Source of the DNA: Neisseria sp. DTU_2020_1000833_1_SI_GRL_NUU_006 | GTDB taxonomy: Bacteria; Pseudomonadota; Gammaproteobacteria; Burkholderiales; Neisseriaceae | Assembly (NCBI GenBank): GCA_032388755.1 | Contig: CP135593.1 | Span: forward strand, 434,001-498,000 | Direction of reading: 5' to 3' | Length of the DNA: 64,000 nucleotides | Shown: piece after piece, positions 56,748 to 64,000 of the stretch | How the letters are laid out: every line of letters starts with the position of its first letter | Numbering within the stretch: the first letter of the stretch is position 1 | Program-made: the position numbers and the translations under genes | Notes under the pieces: generated by a model | Databases searched by the model: none | The model's input: only the letters and a program-made list of their open reading frames with translations | Told to the model about the DNA's origin: nothing

Positions 56748-56966
56748 ATGTTAGATAGATTATATTTAATCAAACTGATTGATCAGTTAAGAAATTTTGA
56801 AGGTTCAGAAGAGGATGAAGATGTATTTCTTGAAAAATTAGAAAATTTGGTCACAGATCCAAATATATCAGATTATATATATTGGACAAACATGAGCTCT
56901 GAGGAAATAGCTGATAAAGTACTTAGTTACAAACCTATTATCCTCCCTGATTTAAGCAAGCCGTAG
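56748..56966 (+). CDS. Im-type immunity protein against the HNH DNase
   Basis: 72 aa from the ATG at 56748, five bases after the toxin stop, with GGAAGAGG upstream. Small acidic four-helix type (LIDQLRNFEGSEEDEDVFLE, LENLVTDPNISDYIYWTNMS); the DPNISDYIYW segment corresponds to the HPSGSDLIYYP specificity/conserved loop of colicin Im proteins. Its last residues (SKP and the stop) are supplied by the border module that follows, indicating module insertion into the gene end. Confidence 0.82.
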   Translation: MLDRLYLIKLIDQLRNFEGSEEDEDVFLEKLENLVTDPNISDYIYWTNMSSEEIADKVLSYKPIILPDLSKP

Positions 56967-57317
56967 CCTGCACAAAACCTTCAGTCCCGACGTAGGGTGT
57001 ATGTGGAACGCACGCGGTTTCTGTTTTTCAGACGACCTCACTATCTTCTTTGAGGTCGTCTGAACCATTTGTTCTTTAACAATCTCGTTTCCGAAGCAAG
57101 CCGTAACCCGCATGAAACCTTCAGTCCCGACGTAGCAAGCAGTAGCCCGCATGAAACCTCCAATCCCGATGTAGGGTGTGTGCGGAAAGCACGCACGTGG
57201 TTTTTGCTTTTCAGACGACCTCAATACTTTCTTTAAGGTCGTCTGAACCATTTGCTCTTTAACAATCTCATTAACAGTAACATAGAGGTCGTCTGAAAAC
57301 CGACTTTCAGACGACCT
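56955..57317. repeat. Cassette-border repeat module, doubled copy C
   Basis: Two and a part copies in tandem: AGCAAGCCGTAGCC at 56955, GCAAGCCGTAACCC near 57097 and GCAAGCAGTAGCCC near 57139. DUS inverted pairs lie at 57029-57063 and 57212-57247, and a final pair ends at 57317, where rhs core sequence resumes. Confidence 0.85.
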
Positions 57318-59350
57318 CTGCCAAATTGCCTTCCCCGACGGCGGCACACGGCTGCTGTTTGCCGAAGTTGATTTTGGCTACAGCGACCGGCTGGGACGGC
57401 AAAATCACCGCCTACGGCTACGATGCCGCCGGACAACTGGTTCAACAGACCGAATACGGTCAAAGCACCGATAAAGACCGTCTGAAAGACCGTCCCGAGA
57501 CGTGGTACATCCACCACTTCAAACGCAACATCCTCGGCCAACTGATCGAAAAACAAAGCCGCAAAGTCTCCGGCCGCAACGGACAAAGCAAAGACGAAGG
57601 TATCAGCCGCACCCGTTTCGACTACGACCCCATTACCGGCAACCTGACCAAAGCCCGAAACCACCACAGCAGCGTCGAACTCGCCTACGACGAACTCGAC
57701 CGCCTCATCGGCGAAACCACCGTCCACAACGGCCAAAGCGCCACCGTAGGCTACCGATACGACCCGTTGGGCAACCGCATCCGCACCATCCTGCCCGACG
57801 GCCGCCATATCGATTACCTGTACTACGGCAGCGGACACCTGCACCAAATCAGCCTCGACGGCGAAGTCATAACCGACATCGAACGCGACAAACTGCACCG
57901 AGAAATCCAAAGGACGCAGGGCAGCATCAGCAGCCTGTACGACTACGACCCCATGGGTCGTCTGAAAAGCCAGCGTACCGTCCGGAGCGGCACACAAACG
58001 CTTCACGGCAAACAAAACCCGCTGGCCGGCGGCGCCGTCAACCGCCGCTACGCCTACGACAAAGCCGGCAACCTGATTCAAAGCGCCGACCAAAGAAGCG
58101 GCGTCCTTAATTACGTTTACGACAAAATCGGACGCATTCAGGAAGCCCGCAACAGCCAAACCGGCCGCAGCGAAACCTTCGCCTTCGACCCCGCCCACAA
58201 CATCCTCGACATCCCGACATCTACTCCCTCTCCCGTGGGAGAGGGTCGGGGAGAGGGCAAAACGACCGCCCCGATTTCAGACGACCTCCAAACTCAAGGT
58301 CGTCTGAAATCACCTGCCAACCCCAACCTTATCAGCGGAAACCGCCTCAAAGAATACAACGGCATCGAATACACCTACGACGCCTTGGGCAACCTGATCT
58401 ACCGCCAGCTGCCTAATGGCGAAAACCAATATTACCAATACGATTTAGAAAACCAGCTCGTCCGCGCCGAAATCAAAAAGCCCGCCGGCAATACTGAGAT
58501 TTGGACATACGCCTACGACCCGTTCGGACGACGCCTCTCCAAAGAGCGCCAAGACAAACTCGTCTGGACGAGTACCGATCCGAAACGCACCCACTTCGTT
58601 TGGGACGGCAGCCGCCTATTGCAGGAGTACACCTACAAAGGCAGCTATACCTATATCTATACCGACCAAGACAGCTACGAACCCTTAGCCCAAGTCTTTC
58701 ACAACAACCAAGACGAAGAACAATACCTCGCCTATTTCCACAACGACCAAATCGGCATTCCAAAAGAAATGACCGATATCCATGGTAATCTCTTATGGTA
58801 CGGCGAATACACCGCCTGGGGTCGTCTGAAAAAGGACGGGCGGGTTTACAAGGATGCGCATCAGCCGTTCAGACTTCAAAACCAGTATTATGATTCTGAA
58901 ACAGGACTCCACTATAACTATTTCCGCTATTACGATTCAGACACAGGACGTTTTGTAAGCCAAGACGTGATAGGTTTGGTAGGAGGAGAAAATTTCTATC
59001 AATTTTCCCCCAATACACAAAGTTGGATTGATCCTTTAGGACTCAAAGAACTTTATTATCTTGTTGCAAGAAAAGATGGTTTTTACCCTGTAATGGAATG
59101 GGGTAAACGTAAGCCTGTGGGTAAGATATGGTTGAAAAAAGGAGATATTTGGAAAATTGGGGAAACAAAAAATATTGTAAAAGGTGTTCAGCGTCGGTAT
59201 TCTCAAAAATGGTTAGATAGAAATAATTTAAAATATATAAGAGTCATGAAGGGACCTAAGAAGGCTATGCAACGTTGGGAAAGGTTGAAAATTATTAAAT
59301 ATATTAAGAGAAGGGGTAAATTACCAGCGGGAAATAAATGTAAGCATTAG
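57318..59350 (+). pseudogene. Partial rhs with GIY-YIG-like toxin tip
   Basis: A short core piece (FPDGGTRLLFAEVDFGY) is fused out of frame to core from about TGWDGKITAYGYD, then the frame is open to 59350. No head domain and no credible start. Core end DVIGLVGGENFY...DPLGL, then a 101-aa tip (59045-59347): KELYYLVARKDGF, GDIWKIGET, RRYSQKWL, Glu in RWERLK and LPAGNKCKH. The YYLV...IGET spacing with a later Arg and Glu fits the GIY-YIG/URI nuclease type of Rhs toxins. It is a complete toxin tip in a silent cassette. Confidence 0.82.
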
Positions 59351-59382
59351 TTTTATTTTGTTTTTAAGATAAGGAGATGAAT

Positions 59383-59811
59383 ATGGAAATACGAACTACG
59401 AGTGACTCTCCAAAATGGAGTAAAGTTAGTATATTAGATAGCGAAATAGAGAATGGCTTACAGCCTATTCTGAAAAAATATACTGAATTTCCTTTTGATT
59501 TAGTGTTATGTTTCAGGTGTTTAGAAAAAGATAGCGGCTGGAAATCTAAATCTCGATATTCAAAAGAAGATAATTATAATGCCCTTGGATTTGACATTGT
59601 TGTTTATGAAGAAGATTTTATACCCATTAAAAAAGATATAGATGCACAAAGAAAGATACTAGGTAAGGAGTTTTATCGATATTTTTTTGAAACCATGAAG
59701 AAAAAAGAAAGACAATTTCCTATACTTAAAAAAATTAACCCTAATTTCTTATATGATGTTGAAAAATGGTTATTGGAAAATAAATGGATAGATGCTATTA
59801 GTGAATCATAG
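59383..59811 (+). CDS. Immunity protein of the first GIY-YIG-like toxin
   Basis: 142 aa from the ATG at 59383, spaced seven bases from AAGGAG; an ATG two codons earlier is too close. Conserved centre CFRCLEKDSGWKSKSR and LGFDIVVYEEDFIPIKKDI are shared with the gene at 60338. Acidic and AT-rich. The stop codon shares bases with the start of the next border module. Cognate role follows from the paired duplication. Confidence 0.78.
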   Translation: MEIRTTSDSPKWSKVSILDSEIENGLQPILKKYTEFPFDLVLCFRCLEKDSGWKSKSRYSKEDNYNALGFDIVVYEEDFIPIKKDIDAQRKILGKEFYRYFFETMKKKERQFPILKKINPNFLYDVEKWLLENKWIDAISES

Positions 59812-59994
59812 CAAGCCGTAGCCCGGACAAAACCTTCAGTCCTGACGTAGGGTGTGTGCGGTAAGCACGCACGCGGTTTCTGTTTTTCAGACGACCTCAC
59901 TATCTTCTTTGAGGTCGTCTGAAACATTTGTTCTTTAACAATCTCATTAGCAGTTGACATAGAGGTCGTCTGAAAACCAACTTTCAGACGGCCT
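59809..59994. repeat. Cassette-border repeat module, copy D
   Basis: Same order as copy A; the TAG of the immunity gene overlaps its first bases. It ends TTTCAGACGGCCT, where the next toxin piece begins. Confidence 0.85.
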
Positions 59995-60005
59995 TTGTTG
60001 CACCG

Positions 60006-60323
60006 TACTTAGGACTTAAAGAACTTTACTACTTAACAGCTGCTAACGATGGTTTCTATCCTGTAATGGAATGGGGTAAGCGTAAGCCTGTAGGTAAGGT
60101 TTGGTTGAAAAAAGGAGATATTTGGAAAATTGGAGAAACACGGAATGTTAAGAATGGGATTCAAAGACGATATTCTCAAGCATGGCTGCGAAGAAATGAT
60201 TTGATATATAAAAGAGTGATGAAGGGACCTAAAATTAAGATGAGAATATGGGAGCGTCTAAAAATTCTTAAATATATTAAACGAAGAGGAAAATTACCCC
60301 CTGGTAATAAATGTAAACATTAA
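60006..60323 (+). pseudogene. Second GIY-YIG-like toxin tip, without rhs core
   Basis: Open from the very end of the core (LGLKELYYLTAANDGFYPVM) to a stop at 60323: GDIWKIGETRNVKNG, RRYSQAWL, RIWERLKILKYIKRRGKLPP. It is a diverged paralogue of the 59.0-59.35 kb tip; the catalytic pattern is kept. Only a few bases of core remain on the left, joined directly to module D. The internal Met (60066) would start inside the domain. Confidence 0.78.
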
Positions 60324-60337
60324 TAAAAGGAAAGAAT

Positions 60338-60751
60338 ATGTTATTTGCAACATGTGATTATCCATCGTGGACAAAAGTAGATAAAATTTGTGATGAATTT
60401 TATGGAGTAGAACCAATTATTAAAAAGTATCCTATACCATTTTCTATCGGGTTTTGTTTTAGATGCTTGGAGAAGGATAGTGGTTGGAAATCAAAGTCTA
60501 GATTTTCTAAAAAGGATAATGATTTGGGATTTGATATTGTCGTATATGAGGAGGATTTTATTCCTATTAAGAAAGATATTAATGCTCAAAAAAAAATTAT
60601 TGGAACTGAATTCAAAGATTACTTTTTTGATATAATGAAAAAATATGAAAAAAAGTTCCCAGAATTAAAGGAAATTAATCCTAAGTTTCTTTTAGAAATA
60701 GAAAAATGGCTCATCGAAAATCAATGGATTGAACCTATTGAACAAGCGTAG
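60338..60751 (+). CDS. Immunity protein of the second GIY-YIG-like toxin
   Basis: 137 aa, AAAGGAAAG before the start, 14 bases after the toxin stop. Paralogous to 59383-59811 over the centre (CFRCLEKDSGWKSKSRFSKK, DIVVYEEDFIPIKKDI), with divergent N-terminus (MLFATCDYPSWTKVDKICDE). The toxin and its immunity gene have diverged together, which suggests separate specificities. Confidence 0.78.
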   Translation: MLFATCDYPSWTKVDKICDEFYGVEPIIKKYPIPFSIGFCFRCLEKDSGWKSKSRFSKKDNDLGFDIVVYEEDFIPIKKDINAQKKIIGTEFKDYFFDIMKKYEKKFPELKEINPKFLLEIEKWLIENQWIEPIEQA

Positions 60752-60776
60752 GTTAGTTTGAAGCCAACCAAAGTTT

Positions 60777-60809
60777 AAGGTCGTCTGAAAACAACTTTCA
60801 GACGACCTT
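60777..60809. terminator. DUS inverted-repeat hairpin
   Basis: AAGGTCGTCTGAAA and TTTCAGACGACCTT around a short loop, followed by TAATATG. It closes the preceding immunity gene; it is the reduced form of the border module. Confidence 0.75.
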
Positions 60810-60841
60810 TAATATGTGGTAGTTTAATTACTATGCCTATG

Positions 60842-61595
60842 ACGCATTTAGTAACCTGATTTACCACTAAATCAGCATATCAAGAGAGATGACCGACATC
60901 CACGGCAATCTGTTGTGGTACGGCGAATACACCGCATGGGGTCGTCTGAAAAAAGATGAGCGCGTCTATCGGAATGCTCATCAGCCGTTCCGACTGCAAA
61001 ACCAGTACTTCGATGAAGAGACCGGGCTGCACTATAATTTTTTCCGTTACTATGAACCTGATATGGGTCATTTCATCAATCAAGATCCAATTGGGTTGTT
61101 TGGTGGAGATAATCTATATTTATTTGGTAATCAAGTATTGGATTTTATCGATCCACTTGGTTTAAAAATTTATGGCCATAGAAAAACGGAACATTTAGGA
61201 AAAAACCTGGACCGAAATCCAAGAAGAAAAGCGCGGGTAAAGGGGAATGTATCCAAAATAAAAAAGATGGTGATGCTCGCGAAGCCTTACATAAAAAAGA
61301 CTTAGATGCCCAATATGGAGCTGACCGTATATTGAGTCAAAAACACTTGAGGAATAAAAAGGGCGAAATTGTCAGCGACCCCTTAACAGGTGAATCTCGT
61401 AAGCTTGATTTTGTGATTAAGGGTGCTGGTAAAAATGGTGGGGGGCGTGCTCAAGAAGTTACTAGCAAGACTGCTTCAAAAAGTAGTCAACTTGCAAAAG
61501 AAGAAAGGATTAGGGATGTTGGTGGGGTCTATGTCAGAGATGGCAAAAGCTTGGTTCATGTTGACGGAATATCCGAAATTATTAGACTACCTTAG
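60842..61595 (+). pseudogene. Second copy of the Rhs2 nuclease tip, frameshifted
   Basis: A degenerate core stub is followed by good core end from 60889 (MTDIHGNLLWYGEYTAWGRL) and the tip start (DPLGLKIYGHRK). Here the A-tract is five A (61182-61186), where rhs2 has six (52556-52561), so the frame breaks and ends at 61305. The correct frame resumes and ends at 61595 with RKLDFVIKG and AQEVTS intact. Restoring one A would repair the tip. The 3' half differs from rhs2 at several residues. Confidence 0.82.
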
Positions 61596-61604
61596 GAGAT
61601 TATC

Positions 61605-61928
61605 ATGGATATGACATTATTTAATTTTCAGACATTTTGGGAGGCAAACTCTGATGAAGACTATCGTGAAGATATTATCAGAATGTCTATTGCACTTATG
61701 ACATTTCTTAAAAAGAATGGTTTACTTGTTGATATTGAACCCTTTAATGAGGATGGCTCTATCAAAGAAGATTTGATTATTCGAAAATCAAATGTAACTG
61801 ATGAAGGATTCCAATTATTTGTTAAACCAGTAAATAATTGGTGGAATGCTTTGGATAGGGGAACTCCTCCCGAGAAAGTTACTATTTTGGAGAATGGGTT
61901 GAAAAAAATTCGTGCTGCGAAAAAGTAA
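61605..61928 (+). CDS. Immunity homologue of the second nuclease tip
   Basis: 107 aa, TAGGAG before the start. N-terminal half (MDMTLFNFQTFWEANSDEDY) is diverged from the Rhs2 immunity protein, while the C-terminal end (FVKPVNNWWNALDRGTPPEK and KKIRAAKK) is nearly identical, down to the bases. The gene is intact although its toxin is frameshifted, as expected if only immunity is under selection. Confidence 0.78.
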   Translation: MDMTLFNFQTFWEANSDEDYREDIIRMSIALMTFLKKNGLLVDIEPFNEDGSIKEDLIIRKSNVTDEGFQLFVKPVNNWWNALDRGTPPEKVTILENGLKKIRAAKK

Positions 61929-61934
61929 TTTTAT

Positions 61935-61990
61935 ATTTTCAGACGGTCTCAATATCTCTTTTGAGGCCGTCTGAAACATTCGTTCTTTAA
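61935..61990. repeat. Degenerate border module
   Basis: A TTTCAGACGG...GGCCGTCTGAA pair with the meningococcal-type GCCGTCTGAA core, followed by CATTCGTTCTTTAAAAATTTC, is a decayed version of the module. It directly precedes rhs core sequence again. Confidence 0.65.
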
Positions 61991-61999
61991 AAATTTCTC

Positions 62000-63093
62000 A
62001 TTCACGCATTGGGCAACCTGATCTACCGCCAGCTGCCCAATGGCGAAAACCAATATTACCAATACGACCTCGAAAACCAGCTCGTCCGCGCCGAAATCAA
62101 AAAGCCCGCAGGCAATACCGAAATCTGGACATACGCCTACGACCCGTTCGGACGACGCCTCTCCAAAGAACGCCAAGACAAACTCGCCTGGACGAGTACC
62201 GATCCGAAACGCACCCACTTTGTCTGGGACGGAACGCGATTGCTTCAGGAGTACACCTAACGACCGCTCCGATTTCAGACGACCCCCAAACTCAAGGTCG
62301 TCTGAAATCACCTGCCAACCCCAACCTTACCGGCGGCAACCGCCTCAAAGAATACAACGGTATCGAATACACCTACGACGCACTGGGCAACCTGATCTAC
62401 CGCCAGCTGCCCAATGGTGAAAACCAATATTACCAATACGATTTAGAAAACCAACTCGTCCGCGCCGAAATCAAAAAGCCCTCCGGCAACACCGAGATTT
62501 GGACATACGCCTACGACCCGTTCGGCAGAAGGCTTTCCAAAGAACGCCAAGACAAACTCGCCTGGACGAGTACCGACCCCAAACGCACCCACTTCGTCTG
62601 GGACGGAACGCGATTACTTCAGGAGTACACCTATAAAGGCAGCTACACCTATATCTATACCGACCAAGACAGCTACGAACCGTTGGCGCAAATCTTTGAC
62701 AACGCCAAAGACGGCAAACAATACCTCAGCTATTTCCATACTGACCAAATCGGCATACCGCGCGAGATGACCGACATCCACGGCAATCTCTTATGGTACG
62801 GCGAATACACCGCCTGGGGTCGTCTGAAAAAGGACGAACGGGTTTACAAGGATGCGCATCAGCCGTTCAGACTGCAAAACCAGTATTATGATGAAGAGAC
62901 CGGACTGCATTACAACCTGATGCGGTATTACGAGCCTGAGGCGGGGCGGTTTGTGAATCAGGACCCGATTGGACTGTTGGGTGGAGGGGACAATTTTTAC
63001 AAGTTCGCTGTAAATGCTCAAGGTTGGATTGATCCATTGGGCCTTTCTCGTAATAGGTTGGCTACAGTAGGAAAAACACCATCAAAAGTAAGT
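62000..63093 (+). pseudogene. Two stacked rhs core pieces, toxin tip cut by IS481
   Basis: Piece one (62001-62260) reads GNLIYRQLPNGENQYYQYDL to LLQEYT and a stop. Piece two (62262-63093) starts again further upstream in the core; it is almost identical to 55.55-56.1 kb. It runs through the core end (DPIGLLGGGDNFY...DPLGL) into only ~15 residues of a new tip (SRNRLATVGKTPSKVS) before the IS481 end at 63094. The toxin and immunity gene that belonged here are lost or lie beyond the window. Confidence 0.82.
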
Positions 63094-63971
63094 TGTAGAA
63101 ATCAGTAGCGTTGTTTACAGTATTTCCAGGAGAATACTGAAACATGAACATGCACAAAAACACCCGCCTCACCCCGCACCACCGACAAGCCATTTGGCCG
63201 GCCTACACGCAGGGGAAGGAAAGCGTCACCTCCCCGGCACGCCGCTACCAAGTCAGCCGCGTCACCATTTACCGCGCCCTTAAAGCCGCAAGGGCCAAGC
63301 TGCTCAAACCGCAAACCAGTACCAACAACCGTTTCAAACAGGCAAAGTACGGAATGAAACGCCTGGCCAAGGTAGAACGCAGCATTCAGGAAAAACTCAA
63401 AAAGCAGGCCAAACGCTACAATAAATCCTACCCCGGAGAGCTGGTGCATCTCGACACCAAACGGCTGCCGCTGCTCAAAGGGCAGAAAGTCACCGATAAG
63501 CGGGATTACCTGTTTGTCGCCATCGACGATTTCTCAAGGGAGCCATACGCCGCCATTTTGCCGGACAAAACCGCAGACAGCGCCGCCAAGTTTCTGACCG
63601 AACACCTGATTGATCCCTGCCCATACCTGATTGAGTGCGTTTACTCCGACAACGGTACGGAATACAAAGGCTCGGCCAACCATGCTTTCGGTGTAGCCTG
63701 TTACGAGAACGGGATTGGTCAAAAGTTTACCCGGGTTGCCCGTCCGCAGACCAACGGTAAGGCGGAGCGGGTTATCCGTACCCTGATGGAGATGTGGCAT
63801 GAGAAACAGTCGTTTGAGAGTCCGGAACATCGGCAAAAGGAGTTGTGCCGCTTTGTTAATTTTTATAACACTGTGAAGCCGCACCGCAGTCTGAACGGCG
63901 ATACGCCGTTTGAGGTCTTGCAGGCTTATTTTTCTCAACCTGTGGTGTAAACAACGCAACGATTTTCTACA
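63094..63971 (+). mobile_element. IS481-family element, right copy
   Basis: 878 bp, the same length and ends as the copy at 14858-15735 and in the same orientation, with only a few base differences. The flanks differ (AAGT on the left, ATTA on the right), so no target duplication remains; that points to recombination between copies or a deletion at one end. Confidence 0.87.
63144..63950 (+). CDS. IS481-family transposase (right copy)
   Basis: 268 aa, the same protein as in the left copy, with an intact HTH and DDE core (HLDTKRLP, YSDNGTEYKG, TNGKAERVIRTL). The identity of two copies 48 kb apart shows recent transposition or gene conversion. Confidence 0.92.
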   Translation: MNMHKNTRLTPHHRQAIWPAYTQGKESVTSPARRYQVSRVTIYRALKAARAKLLKPQTSTNNRFKQAKYGMKRLAKVERSIQEKLKKQAKRYNKSYPGELVHLDTKRLPLLKGQKVTDKRDYLFVAIDDFSREPYAAILPDKTADSAAKFLTEHLIDPCPYLIECVYSDNGTEYKGSANHAFGVACYENGIGQKFTRVARPQTNGKAERVIRTLMEMWHEKQSFESPEHRQKELCRFVNFYNTVKPHRSLNGDTPFEVLQAYFSQPVV

Positions 63972-64000
63972 ATTAAGGGGGTATTTGGGTAAAATTAGGC
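63972..64000 (+). mobile_element. Tail of a second IS5-type element at the right edge
   Basis: These 29 bases (ATTAAGGGGGTATTTGGG and on) match, with two differences, the reverse complement of about 10506-10533, which lies in the 3' non-coding tail of the IS5 element at 10419-12685. So a second IS5-type copy, cut by IS481, begins here and runs out of the window. Confidence 0.6.

Noticed and set aside
57326..59350. 674-aa expressed Rhs starting at 57326
   Set aside because: The first ~20 codons are out of frame relative to rhs and arise from the junction; there is no ribosome site or head domain for T6SS loading.
53321..62000. Regularly recurring repeats resembling a CRISPR array
   Set aside because: Repeat units are ~185 bp, unevenly spaced, contain DUS hairpins, and are separated by genes; there are no cas genes.

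Overview
The window reads as a commensal Neisseria chromosome of the mucosa/subflava type. The DNA uptake sequence AGGTCGTCTGAAA (the 'mucosa' DUS dialect) occurs dozens of times, often as inverted pairs, and the insertion sequences resemble the neisserial IS1106 and IS1655 types. Genus is confident; species is inference. No tRNA, rRNA or CRISPR array was seen.

Left part (1-9.2 kb): ends of integrated elements lie back to back. From 5882 leftward runs a P4/PICI-like satellite or prophage end (integrase, AlpA, small HTH protein, small terminase, primase running off the edge). A second tyrosine integrase (6254-7246) faces the other way and is followed by an excisionase-like protein and a MazG-like protein. 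A third integrase is cut off at its 3' end and carries its excisionase. From 9.2 to 15.7 kb the DNA is decayed and full of insertion sequences: an IS30 element inside an IS5 element, an IS630 remnant and an IS481 element. From 15.7 to 18.1 kb come a beheaded ATPase gene, an unknown gene and a metallophosphoesterase.

Centre (18.2-48.4 kb): one long leftward locus encodes a complete type VI secretion system in the order tagF-tssA-tssB-tssC-hcp-tagJ-tssE-tssF-tssG-tssH-tssJ-tssK-tssL-tssM-vgrG, then a DUF2169 adaptor, a full Rhs effector with a PAAR-like head, and its immunity gene. All 13 core Tss proteins are present. No PpkA/PppA/Fha regulator is seen, although TagF is. Behind rhs1 lie a displaced Rhs tail with toxin and immunity gene, and a 1.9 kb copy of the rhs core.

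Right part (48.4-63.1 kb): a second full rhs gene diverges from the T6SS operon across an AT-rich regulatory gap with a palindrome. Downstream is an array of partial rhs cores, each ending in a different toxin tip plus a small AT-rich immunity gene: a PD-(D/E)XK-like nuclease (intact copy and frameshifted copy), a colicin-E-type HNH DNase with an Im-type immunity protein, two GIY-YIG-like toxin/immunity pairs, and an orphan immunity gene. A DUS-rich repeat module of about 185 bp separates the cassettes. Cassette borders coincide with DUS sites, suggesting a silent toxin/immunity library exchanged by transformation and homologous recombination. A second, nearly identical IS481 copy closes the array, so two direct IS481 copies frame the T6SS/Rhs region.
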